IMG/VR virus record: IMGVR_UViG_3300010403_000705 | Coordinates: 310,001-374,000 of that record | Length of the DNA: 64,000 nt | Origin: a virus | Strand: one strand, 5' to 3' | Shown here: in pieces, positions 39,769 through 47,547 of the stretch | Layout of the letters: each line of letters starts with the position of its first letter | Position numbering within the stretch: the stretch's first letter is position 1 | Notes under the pieces: model-generated | Databases searched by the model: none | What the model was told of the DNA's origin: nothing | Seen by the model: the letters and a program-made list of their open reading frames with translations, nothing else | Made by a program: the position numbers and the translations under genes

Positions 39769-40761
39769 ATGCCGAACGATATCAGAATCTTCACAGGACG
39801 TTCGAATATAGATTTGTTTGATAAGTTTTTCGAATTTAATAAGTTTGATGAATTACTAGGAATCCCTAGCTCTTTAACTAAAGGTAAAGGGATTGTTACT
39901 CAATTTTCTGATGGCGAAATATTTTTCACTTGTCAAGAGTCTGTTAGAGGAATGGATTGTTATATATTACAATCTACTTGTGCCCCGCATAATGATAATA
40001 TCATGGAGCTCTGTATTATGTCAGACGCTTTAAAGAGAGCTTCAGCGGCAAGTGTAACTGCTGTAATTCCATATTTCGGATATGCTCGTCAGGATAGACA
40101 AGTAGCTCCTCGTACACCTATTACGGCTAAACTTGTTGCTGATATGATCACTACATCAGGGATAGATAGAGTTGCTATTTTAGATGTGCATTCGTCTCAA
40201 ACACAAGGTTTTTTCAACACTCCACTGTTTGATAATTTACAAGCTACTTCTTTCTTGTGCCAAGATTTAATAAAACATTATTGTAATTGGTTCCCTCATG
40301 ATGCGGTTATTGTTTCTCCTGATGTGGGTGGTGTAAAAAGAGCTCGTAATTTTTCTAAAAAACTTAATGGATGCGGATTAGCTATTATTGATAAAAGGAG
40401 AGATAAACCTAATGAGTCTGAAGTAATGAATATTATCGGAGATGTCAAGGGTAAATATTGTGTTCTTGTAGATGATATGATTGACACTGCGGGGACTCTA
40501 TGTCAAGCGGCGCAAGCTTTACAAGAAGCTGGAGCTATTAGCGTAATTGGTTGCGCTACCCATCCTATTTTGTCTGGTTCTGCTATTACAAGGATTAATG
40601 ATAGTCCACTTACAGAAGTGATAGTTTCAGACACAATACCTTTGTCTGAATCTGCCAAAAAATGCAAAAAAATCAGAACGGTATCCTGTGCAACGATGCT
40701 ACGTATTGCGATTGATAGGATTCATCGTTGCGGTTCAGTATCTGAAATTTTTGCGGAATAA
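39769..40761 (+). CDS. prs: Ribose-phosphate pyrophosphokinase (PRPP synthetase)
   Basis: It makes PRPP from ribose 5-phosphate and ATP. Key sites are visible: the catalytic flexible-loop region YARQDRQVAPRTPITAK, the metal-binding VHSSQTQGFF (DxHxxQ-type), and the PRPP loop VLVDDMIDTAGT. The length of 330 residues is normal. Together with the CinA-NMNAT fusion at 56745 it fits phage NAD or nucleotide salvage, in which PRPP feeds nicotinamide ribosylation. The required phosphoribosyltransferase is not in this window. Confidence 0.93.
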   Translation: MPNDIRIFTGRSNIDLFDKFFEFNKFDELLGIPSSLTKGKGIVTQFSDGEIFFTCQESVRGMDCYILQSTCAPHNDNIMELCIMSDALKRASAASVTAVIPYFGYARQDRQVAPRTPITAKLVADMITTSGIDRVAILDVHSSQTQGFFNTPLFDNLQATSFLCQDLIKHYCNWFPHDAVIVSPDVGGVKRARNFSKKLNGCGLAIIDKRRDKPNESEVMNIIGDVKGKYCVLVDDMIDTAGTLCQAAQALQEAGAISVIGCATHPILSGSAITRINDSPLTEVIVSDTIPLSESAKKCKKIRTVSCATMLRIAIDRIHRCGSVSEIFAE

Positions 40762-40763
40762 TA

Positions 40764-41300
40764 ATGTCTAAAATGGAAAAATCGATTTTTGAAATCGCAC
40801 TACACGAAACCATTGTATTTTCTTCTGAAGAGATTGATACTGTTATCTCATTCACGGGTAGTGGATTAAAATGGTGGTTCTCCATTGGAAAAGATAATAA
40901 ATTCTCATTATCCGATACACTAGATATCTTCAATGATGAAAATCGTGCACCCATCGCCTATGCTCGTAAATTAGCTAAAGATTGGTTTGAGTGGGAACTT
41001 AAAGAATTTGCAGCGGAATCACAGGAAGATTCGAACTTTGAATTTTCTACAAATAATGTCATACAAGAAAAGTCTACTTACCCAGCTCCTGACTCTTCAG
41101 AAAAAAATTTTCCAATTGTTGAACCCCCAGAGCTAGATGCTGACAAAAAAGATGCACATACAGAACATTGTTGCGAGCAACATCTTAATTGTAAATTTAA
41201 AAATGTTAACTGTACAGTTGTATTAGGTAAGAAGAAATCTAGTTATCCTTGTACATGCAATAAGACGCCTTATAAGATAAAGGAAATTTATTATGGGTAG
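40764..41300 (+). CDS. Hypothetical protein with C-terminal Cys cluster (178 aa)
   Basis: It starts 2 bases after prs. Residues 1-85 look alpha/beta (IVFSSEEIDTVISFTGSGL); residues 90-130 are disordered; the end has HCCEQHLNCKFKNVNC and CTCN, a Cys-rich module that may bind zinc. Function is unknown. It overlaps the next gene start. Confidence 0.55.
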   Translation: MSKMEKSIFEIALHETIVFSSEEIDTVISFTGSGLKWWFSIGKDNKFSLSDTLDIFNDENRAPIAYARKLAKDWFEWELKEFAAESQEDSNFEFSTNNVIQEKSTYPAPDSSEKNFPIVEPPELDADKKDAHTEHCCEQHLNCKFKNVNCTVVLGKKKSSYPCTCNKTPYKIKEIYYG

Positions 41301-41727
41301 CAGTAATGATGTTACTGTCTTGTTTCCGGATCGCGAAAGAAAGCAAAGAACTCAACGCGGTATGCCATCTCGCTCTTATATATTACCTCCATCTTATGAG
41401 GAAATGGTAAGGAGCGCATTCAATATTTTGTTAATGGATAGGCAAGAACAGGGAAGAACAATTGTAACATTTTTTCTTGTTTCAAAAGAAAATAAACCTT
41501 TTGGATATCTAAAAATTACAGAAGATAAAGAATATCCTATTGGTCGTTCATGTGAGTCGTATAGAGCGCTTCAATATCTATATGATGATGTATGTTCTAG
41601 TGTATGGTGGTACTCGTCTCTTGAAGAATTGATAATAAAATCTGCGACGAAACCTACGGCTCGTATTAAAAACGAAACATTTATAAAACAAATAAAAGAT
41701 AATTTTCAAAAATACATTACTATATAA
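41293..41727 (+). CDS. RG-motif paralog (144 aa)
   Basis: Near the start it has RERKQRTQRGMPSRSYILPP, the RG-then-LP pattern also found at 4854, 5093 and 5363. The middle is similar to the next two genes (KPFGYLKITEDKE in this one, NRFGYLCIKTAN and NHYGLLITKWCR in them), followed by a helix ending in WWYSSLEELI. It is one of a tandem trio. Unknown function. Confidence 0.6.
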   Translation: MGSSNDVTVLFPDRERKQRTQRGMPSRSYILPPSYEEMVRSAFNILLMDRQEQGRTIVTFFLVSKENKPFGYLKITEDKEYPIGRSCESYRALQYLYDDVCSSVWWYSSLEELIIKSATKPTARIKNETFIKQIKDNFQKYITI

Positions 41728-41753
41728 ATCAACATTTCATTCGGAGAGTCAAA

Positions 41754-42161
41754 ATGCCTAATGTTCGTGAAGTTTTTCCAGGCTTAGAAAAGTTACGTCG
41801 TGTTAAAAGAGGTCGTCAACCACAGACAATGTGGACGCACGCCCCTAGTCTAGAAACAGTGATTCCTAAATTAGCAACCAACATTGTTGATTCTCATGTA
41901 AAAACGAGTGAAACAAATGGTGTTGTAACGGAGATGCGTCGTTACGTATTACGTAGCGGCAACAGATTTGGATATCTTTGTATTAAGACTGCTAACATAG
42001 CCTTAGCAACATGTAAATCTTATAGTGATTTTCAAAGGGTGGTTGATTCATTAGAGCAATCTATCAAGTGGTCTAATAGCTTACCTCGATTAATCGAATA
42101 CGTAACAGCACATTGCACATCACCTTCTTATATTAATCGTGTCAGTCAACTTCAAGTTTAA
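41754..42161 (+). CDS. RG-motif paralog (135 aa)
   Basis: Second of the trio: LEKLRRVKRGRQPQTMWTH at the start, then NRFGYLCIKTANIALATCKS and IKWSNSLPRLIEYV, matching its neighbours. CGGAGAGTC precedes the ATG. Function is unknown. Confidence 0.6.
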   Translation: MPNVREVFPGLEKLRRVKRGRQPQTMWTHAPSLETVIPKLATNIVDSHVKTSETNGVVTEMRRYVLRSGNRFGYLCIKTANIALATCKSYSDFQRVVDSLEQSIKWSNSLPRLIEYVTAHCTSPSYINRVSQLQV

Positions 42162-42163
42162 TC

Positions 42164-42640
42164 ATGACGAAAAAAATATGGGATATTTTCCCTTCCTATA
42201 TTCAGAGAAAACGTGTTCAAAGAGGTGTTGAAGCAAAAGGAAAAATTCTTTCTTTACCCAGTGAAGAAGAATTATTTGCTTCTCTATCTGATGAAATGTT
42301 ATTATTACATCAAACCGTTTCTTCTGCAAATATGGATATTCTAGTCGTGTACAAAAGAGCTAACGACAATCACTATGGTTTATTAATTACTAAATGGTGT
42401 AGGTGTAGACTGTGCCTACACCCGATAATGAAGTGCAATAGTGGCGAATTACTCCAGCAATTAGTGGATCGGTACTTAGCACGCATAATTTGGTTCGACT
42501 CTTTTATAAGTCTGTATAACTCATTACCTAAATATTCTTATATAAAAGAATTTAGTCAAGTACTTGAAAAGTACGCTAATAATAATAATCTATATATTGG
42601 TTCTGTCGTGGATCCTGCTCCTCCAACCATAAGAGAATAA
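42164..42640 (+). CDS. RG-motif paralog (158 aa)
   Basis: Third of the trio: IQRKRVQRGVEAKGKILSLP at the start, then NHYGLLITKWCRCRLCLHP and IIWFDSFISLYNSL. The inserted CRCRLC could bind metal. It starts 2 bases after the previous stop. Confidence 0.6.
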   Translation: MTKKIWDIFPSYIQRKRVQRGVEAKGKILSLPSEEELFASLSDEMLLLHQTVSSANMDILVVYKRANDNHYGLLITKWCRCRLCLHPIMKCNSGELLQQLVDRYLARIIWFDSFISLYNSLPKYSYIKEFSQVLEKYANNNNLYIGSVVDPAPPTIRE

Positions 42641-42715
42641 TTGGGATTAAATTTTTATGTGTGTTATATACTTACAAGTTTATACATTAATTTTGAAAGA
42701 TGATTTGGTAAAACT

Positions 42716-42916
42716 ATGAAAAATAAATTATTCAATTTTTCTCATGATATGAATATGTCAGAGAGTGATTTTAATGAAGCAATGGAAGGGCTCATTCATA
42801 AAGGTTTTGCAGAAAAAATACTGATTGATGACAAGCAATATTTTCAACTTACTCCTATGGGTGAGCTAATGAATAAACATTTGTCTCGTACATCTGTACC
42901 AGAGATTTTAAGTTAA
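42716..42916 (+). CDS. Small winged-helix-like protein (66 aa)
   Basis: Helix-turn-helix order followed by a beta wing: MSESDFNEAMEGLIHKGFA, then EKILIDDKQYFQLTPMGEL. This resembles the C-terminal half of MarR/PadR-like winged helices and suggests DNA binding. Unknown target. Confidence 0.5.
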   Translation: MKNKLFNFSHDMNMSESDFNEAMEGLIHKGFAEKILIDDKQYFQLTPMGELMNKHLSRTSVPEILS

Positions 42917-42929
42917 GAGTAAAATATTT

Positions 42930-43199
42930 ATGGTTTATATTCGTGATTTGTTAGCTTGGTTAATTACTATTGTATTTGTAGTAGCATGTATTAGAAATGT
43001 TTTTTACGATACACACATGTTGCAAGCCAAGGCACAACATGTAGCCTGTAATGAAAAAAATAATTGTAATTTACAATTAGTACAAATAATGAGAACTCCT
43101 ATTAGTAGCGAATATTCTTTTTCAAATCTAAAGGAGACGCACACAGTTACCTGTAGACGTGATTTTATTTTTTATGGTGAGTATGAATGCGTAAAATGA
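42930..43199 (+). CDS. Small protein with N-terminal membrane anchor (89 aa)
   Basis: A hydrophobic span at residues 7-27 (LLAWLITIVFVVACI) followed by a mostly polar exported domain with four cysteines that could form disulfides. No lipobox. No known family. Confidence 0.5.
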   Translation: MVYIRDLLAWLITIVFVVACIRNVFYDTHMLQAKAQHVACNEKNNCNLQLVQIMRTPISSEYSFSNLKETHTVTCRRDFIFYGEYECVK

Positions 43200-43268
43200 G
43201 AATTAAGACAATTATACATAATAAAATATTATATAATTGCGATTAAGAAAAGTTTTGGCTGGTGAAAA

Positions 43269-44048
43269 ATGAGAAATATTAGAAGCGGAGTATTTGAGAC
43301 CAACTCATCTAGTACACATAGTATTGTAATTTCTGAGAATACAAATGGAATCTTAGATACTATTGTGCCTGATGACGAGGGTGTGATTATCTTATCTGGA
43401 GGAGAATATGGATGGTCATGGGAGAAGTTTAACGATCCATTAAGTAAAGCTAACTATTGTGCTTTAGACTTACAAAAGAATCCGGCAAATATTAGGATGC
43501 TAGCGGATGTTATTACGCAACATACTGGTGCAAAAAAAGTAGTCTTCTCCCTTGAAGGATATATAGATCATCAATCTGCTGGCGCTTCAGAAACTGCATT
43601 TGTTAATTCAGAAGTATTAAAGAATTTTATTTTTAACCCTAAATCATGGTTGTTTACGGGTAATGATAATGATTATGCCCCACCTAATTTTTATGACGTA
43701 GATGATATGATTTACACACATCAATTAAGTATTAGTGGTGTTGCAGAAACTGCTAAGTTTACATCATTACCCAACATAGACACTGAAGAGTTTCAAGAAA
43801 CTATCTCTGTTTTGATAGAAAATCATCCTATTTGTAAGCATGAAAGTAATGATAGAGAACCTTATAGAATAGTGTCATGGGCACGTACAGATATTAATGG
43901 CAAACAATTTTGCTCTTGGGATTCATTAAAAGATGGTATGATTACTTTGTATAAGATTAAGACGGTTTACTCTAAGGATAAAGGAAAGTATATTGGTGAT
44001 ATGATTAAGTCATCAAAACAAATTCCATTTAAAATCGTAGAACTGTAA
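43269..44048 (+). CDS. FETNSSSTHS-family phage protein (259 aa)
   Basis: The opening RNIRSGVFETNSSSTHSI is a signature that I recognise from a widespread but uncharacterised family in large phages and some bacteria. The rest is alpha/beta, with EYGWSWEKFNDPLSKANYC typical. The function is unknown. The leader includes AAAGTTTTGGCTGGTG; no clear ribosome-binding site. Confidence 0.65.
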   Translation: MRNIRSGVFETNSSSTHSIVISENTNGILDTIVPDDEGVIILSGGEYGWSWEKFNDPLSKANYCALDLQKNPANIRMLADVITQHTGAKKVVFSLEGYIDHQSAGASETAFVNSEVLKNFIFNPKSWLFTGNDNDYAPPNFYDVDDMIYTHQLSISGVAETAKFTSLPNIDTEEFQETISVLIENHPICKHESNDREPYRIVSWARTDINGKQFCSWDSLKDGMITLYKIKTVYSKDKGKYIGDMIKSSKQIPFKIVEL

Positions 44049-44062
44049 ACATATAGATAGAA

Positions 44063-44422
44063 ATGAATGATATAATGTACAAAGTATCACCTGCTCAAAT
44101 TGGGTTGTATTATGGTAGGGGTGCACAGATTGTTCATCCAATCAAAAATGAAAAATATTTATGTCAAGCTGTAAAAACAGATAATGGAACGGTAATGATT
44201 GTAGATCGACCAGATCTACCGTACTCAATGTCCATCGAAGATCTTAGAGATATTTACGGAGGAGAAATTATTCAAATAGAAATTATGAAAGAAGTTGATC
44301 ATAACGATGCGCACTATATGCATCATGGAAATTTTCCCAAAGTAAAAAATGCACGGGCTCTTAAAAAAGTATGTAAGAAATACGATGATTATTTTAATAA
44401 TCTAGCTAAGAAGAAAAAATGA
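44063..44422 (+). CDS. Hypothetical protein (119 aa)
   Basis: A small alpha/beta N-terminus (GRGAQIVHPIKNEKYLCQAV) and a basic helical C-terminus ending in polylysine. It overlaps the radical SAM gene by 4 bases, so the two may work together. Unknown. Confidence 0.5.
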   Translation: MNDIMYKVSPAQIGLYYGRGAQIVHPIKNEKYLCQAVKTDNGTVMIVDRPDLPYSMSIEDLRDIYGGEIIQIEIMKEVDHNDAHYMHHGNFPKVKNARALKKVCKKYDDYFNNLAKKKK

Positions 44423-45324
44423 AAGTTTTGTATTCTTACCAAAACGGACATACACACGTGTGTATGTTTGAAGATGGTTCCAAAGAAAGAGTTTTTAATG
44501 GACTACCTAAATTGATTCATCCTGAATCAATTGATGTTAAGATTACAGATTTTTGTGATGCTGGTTGTACTTTTTGTCACGAACAATCTACTACACAAGG
44601 TCTTCATGGTGATTTAAATAAATTATTAGAAATTTTACAACCTCTTCCTCCTGGTGTTGAAATTGCAATAGGTGGTGGCAATCCATTGTCTCATCCTGAG
44701 CTTCTTGTCTTTTTAAGAGAACTACAAGAAAAAGAATTAATAGTTAATATTACGGTTAATCAAAAACACCTTCAGCAATATAAAGATTTAATACTTTATC
44801 TTATTTCTGAAAAGTTGGTTTATGGAATTGGAATTTCCTATTCTTCTAAATCTTATATACCAGATATTATTCCAATTATTAAAGCTAGTAGTAATGTTGT
44901 TTTCCATACTATTATGGGGATAAATTCTATTTCGGATATTGATGATTTGTTAACTTTATCTCAGCAGTATAATCAAACATGTAAGATCTTAATTTTAGGA
45001 TATAAGGTTTTTGGGTTTGGAATAAATTATTATTTGAAAAATAATAAGATTGAAACTAACAAATATCAGTGGTATATCAAGCTAGCTCCTTATTTCAGGA
45101 AGCAGGGTTTAATATTATCATTTGATAACCTAGCAATTCAACAAATGAATCTACAAAGATTTTTTACTAAAACTGCTTGGTCTAAATTTTATATGGGTGA
45201 TGACTTTGTTTTTACTATGTATATTGATGCTGTGAAACAACAGTTCGCTCCTTCCAGCACTTCTACTGATAGAATATCATTTGATGATTCTTCCTTATGC
45301 ACGTTTTTTCAAAACAAGCCGTAA
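44419..45324 (+). CDS. Radical SAM protein (301 aa)
   Basis: CDAGCTFC is the CxxxCxxC motif that binds the 4Fe-4S cluster, and AIGGGNPLSHPEL matches the GGE-type SAM-contacting strand. The domain continues as a short TIM-barrel to about residue 250. No SPASM Cys cluster is seen. Such enzymes often modify peptides or tRNA; either would fit this genome, but the substrate is unknown. AAG-rich ribosome-binding sequence lies in the overlap with the previous gene. Confidence 0.8.
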   Translation: MKVLYSYQNGHTHVCMFEDGSKERVFNGLPKLIHPESIDVKITDFCDAGCTFCHEQSTTQGLHGDLNKLLEILQPLPPGVEIAIGGGNPLSHPELLVFLRELQEKELIVNITVNQKHLQQYKDLILYLISEKLVYGIGISYSSKSYIPDIIPIIKASSNVVFHTIMGINSISDIDDLLTLSQQYNQTCKILILGYKVFGFGINYYLKNNKIETNKYQWYIKLAPYFRKQGLILSFDNLAIQQMNLQRFFTKTAWSKFYMGDDFVFTMYIDAVKQQFAPSSTSTDRISFDDSSLCTFFQNKP

Positions 45325-45325
45325 T

Positions 45326-45520
45326 ATGATTATTAGCTTGAAGAAAAAAGTTTATTTAGCTTGCCTATTAAAAATAATAATACTTACAGCATTTGTTGGT
45401 TGTATAGGTTATATGTATCATGCTAGTTGGCAGGCGTGTGTATTGACTAGCATAATTGTACAGTTAATACAATTACCCTATAATATTAATCAATTTTATG
45501 ATTTCTTCTCAGAAAAATAA
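45326..45520 (+). CDS. Two-span small membrane protein (64 aa)
   Basis: I start at ATG 45326 (MIISLKKKVY) right after the radical SAM stop. Hydrophobic spans lie at about 9-28 and 34-52. No family is recognised. Confidence 0.5.
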   Translation: MIISLKKKVYLACLLKIIILTAFVGCIGYMYHASWQACVLTSIIVQLIQLPYNINQFYDFFSEK

Positions 45521-45633
45521 CAACTTGTTAAATTATTTCTTATAGTGATCAGAATAAAAGTTAAAGAGTAATAATACTTTCCAATAGAAGATGACTCCAA
45601 TTTTAAATATACTAATTTTAAGAAATAAATACC

Positions 45634-45816
45634 ATGAACTACAACGTTACTTTCCCAGAAAATTTAGATACTGATTTGGTAAATTTGGCTCGTAAATTAA
45701 AGACAAGTCCGGCGGATGTAATTTGTATGGCTCTTGCTTTATTAAAGCATGCATCAGATGCCGATGAAATAAAACTAATATCTAAAGGAATAGAACAGAA
45801 AGTTTTGGTTAAGTAG
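45634..45816 (+). CDS. Ribbon-helix-helix-like small protein (60 aa)
   Basis: One strand (YNVTFPENLDTDL) followed by two helices (LVNLARKLKTSPADVICMAL; KHASDADEIKLIS) fits a CopG/Arc-type DNA-binding protein, about the usual length. A role as phage transcription regulator or antitoxin is possible. Confidence 0.55.
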   Translation: MNYNVTFPENLDTDLVNLARKLKTSPADVICMALALLKHASDADEIKLISKGIEQKVLVK

Positions 45817-45818
45817 TC

Positions 45819-46130
45819 ATGGAAGACCTTGATCTCAGAGAAACTAATAAAGAAGTTAAATGGGAATATTCACAAGGCGTGCATGATCGTTCGAAGTTAT
45901 GGGCAAATATTGCTAACCCATTCGCATGGTTTGTATTCAGTTTAATTAGTATGGTAATTGTTATGCCATTTATTATAATCATGGTATCATCAATTGTAAA
46001 TAAAACTGATCATATGGATGCCTTAATGAGATGGTCAACAACCGTATTAGCACCAATAGTTGGTTTTGGCTCAGCTGTTATTGGTTATTATTTCGGGGCT
46101 AGCGGTCACTCTGAAAATAGAAATAAATAA
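45819..46130 (+). CDS. Two-span membrane protein (103 aa)
   Basis: A polar N-terminus of 30 residues, then spans at about 34-58 and 70-93. It begins 2 bases after the previous stop. Unknown family. Confidence 0.55.
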   Translation: MEDLDLRETNKEVKWEYSQGVHDRSKLWANIANPFAWFVFSLISMVIVMPFIIIMVSSIVNKTDHMDALMRWSTTVLAPIVGFGSAVIGYYFGASGHSENRNK

Positions 46131-46141
46131 TCAGATTTTAT

Positions 46142-46159
46142 GAAGATGTTAAAATCTTC
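46142..46159 (+). terminator. Probable terminator hairpin
   Basis: GAAGAT-GTTAAA-ATCTTC is followed by TTTCTTC. A short stem but with a pyrimidine-rich tail, 12 bases after a stop codon. Confidence 0.55.
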
Positions 46160-46199
46160 TTTCTTCAATTGACACGAATTTCAAGTCCACTAGTTTTAT

Positions 46200-46300
46200 G
46201 TTAGCTGTAGATTCTTAGAAGAAATAAGATTAGAATTAGGTTTATCAACCATTAGTGAGTTTAGCAAACCACCCGATAATAGCGATTATTTTCAGCTAAC
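46200..46300 (+). ncRNA. Multi-hairpin structured region (about 100 bases)
   Basis: An 8-bp closing stem, GTTAGCTG/CAGCTAAC, encloses up to four small hairpins: TTCT/AGAA, GGTT/AACC, GTTT/AAAC and ATAAT/ATTAT. It lies between a terminator and the gene at 46319, with no frame inside. It could be a leader RNA or a small structured RNA. It lacks T-arm and anticodon features of a tRNA. Confidence 0.4.
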
Positions 46301-46318
46301 ACTAAACACATTAAGGTA

Positions 46319-46663
46319 ATGTTTAATATGCTTACATTTTTTTATTTTATAATGTTTTTAATTGTATTTTTCATTCTTACTCCTTTTCTAAGAGTACGGT
46401 TTAATTTTCTCGCAGCAGAAGATGACAGAGCTGTTTGTATTATGATTTGTCTTTTTCTATCTATTTTCTGGTTACCTGTCTTAGGACTTGTCATTGCATA
46501 CATACTGATAGTTATTCCAGGTTCTTTCTTTTATAAATTATCAGAAAAAGCATGGCAACCCAAGCCTCCAGTTCCAACAAAAATCAATGAGGTTAAATCT
46601 AGTTATCGGCATATAGAACTTGAGGACGATGATGATACTTACGACCCATCACGTGAGGTATGA
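46319..46663 (+). CDS. Two-span membrane protein (114 aa)
   Basis: Hydrophobic spans at 2-24 and about 41-66, then a polar cytoplasmic tail ending in acidic residues (ELEDDDDTYDPS). Immediately followed by the next gene. Unknown. Confidence 0.55.
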   Translation: MFNMLTFFYFIMFLIVFFILTPFLRVRFNFLAAEDDRAVCIMICLFLSIFWLPVLGLVIAYILIVIPGSFFYKLSEKAWQPKPPVPTKINEVKSSYRHIELEDDDDTYDPSREV

Positions 46664-46981
46664 ATGAATAAAAAGATTTTTAAAAAGGATAGACATTCTT
46701 CTCGTGAGACGGCTTTAGAAAAAATTAAGGAACGCTTCTCTAAACATGGTGCTGATAAATGTCTTATCACTTTTGCGGATAAAACATGCACTGTGCATAT
46801 TTCTAAAATGTATCACGGTTTGGGTGAAATTGTTTCATTTGCTAATATGAAATGGTTATCTGAGTTATTAGGAACTGATAATATTAATCTTTGCAATGAA
46901 TCATATACTCAAGGGTGTGAGTCTTGCGATTGGGGATCTCAACATACTGTAGATTTTGTATGTAAAGACATTTCTATTTAA
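46664..46981 (+). CDS. Hypothetical protein (105 aa)
   Basis: Alpha/beta with a basic N-terminus and three Cys near the end (LCNESYTQGCESCDWG). It begins 1 base after the previous stop. Unknown family. Confidence 0.5.
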   Translation: MNKKIFKKDRHSSRETALEKIKERFSKHGADKCLITFADKTCTVHISKMYHGLGEIVSFANMKWLSELLGTDNINLCNESYTQGCESCDWGSQHTVDFVCKDISI

Positions 46982-47008
46982 TTGATAGTTAAAACTATTT
47001 GGTGATTT

Positions 47009-47263
47009 ATGTTTCTTGGTGAAAATGTTATAGCACAAGTATGGAGTTTCTCTAATGAAATGAGAGAAGTTCCATATCTTATTAAAATAATTAAGCATCA
47101 TATCGCAGGGCATAAATGGGCATGTAATTGCCCTTCTTTTATGTATAGAAAAATTACTTGTAAACACATACGAGCTCTTCGTGAGTCCGCGAAAATTAGG
47201 TTTCTGTCTATAGATAAGAGATTTAACCTTTCTGATCTTGGAACAGATGTTTTATTAAGATAA
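47009..47263 (+). CDS. SWIM zinc-finger protein (84 aa)
   Basis: HKWACNCPSFMYRKITCKH contains CxC, then CxH, the SWIM zinc-finger pattern that binds DNA or proteins. The rest of the protein is too short for a transposase, so it is a stand-alone finger. It ends before a 285-base leader. Confidence 0.7.
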   Translation: MFLGENVIAQVWSFSNEMREVPYLIKIIKHHIAGHKWACNCPSFMYRKITCKHIRALRESAKIRFLSIDKRFNLSDLGTDVLLR

Positions 47264-47346
47264 AATCAGAATATGTTCGCGGGATCGAATATTAGATACT
47301 AAAATATACTACAACAATTAATGTTTTAATTATTATTTGATTTGCT

Positions 47347-47353
47347 ACCCATC
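47347..47353 (+). promoter_or_regulatory. ACCCATC leader motif
   Basis: The heptamer lies 195 bases upstream of the lipoprotein ATG and about 40 bases before the structured leader at 47394. If it marks a transcript start, the structured RNA would be the 5' UTR of that gene. Confidence 0.35.
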
Positions 47354-47393
47354 AAATATACATATTCAAATCTGTATAGATTGTTCGTTAAAT

Positions 47394-47489
47394 ACAAGTT
47401 ATTTTTATTTATCTAGAAGTGAAATATTATAAATTTCACGATATAGATAAGGTCTCTAAAAAACTTGTTTTATTCAATGGTTGAATAAA
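47394..47489 (+). promoter_or_regulatory. Structured 5' leader of the lipoprotein gene
   Basis: Three stems are nested: ACAAGTT/AACTTGT, TTATCTA/TAGATAA and GTGAAAT/ATTTCAC. A separate 9-bp hairpin TTTATTCAA-TGG-TTGAATAAA follows (47469-47489). All pairings are exact. This is a possible riboswitch-like or stability element; no known riboswitch class is recognised. Confidence 0.45.
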
Positions 47490-47547
47490 CAATAAATTAA
47501 TTAGGTAAGATCACACAGGTTAAATTGTGCGATTTTTGGAGGATATT

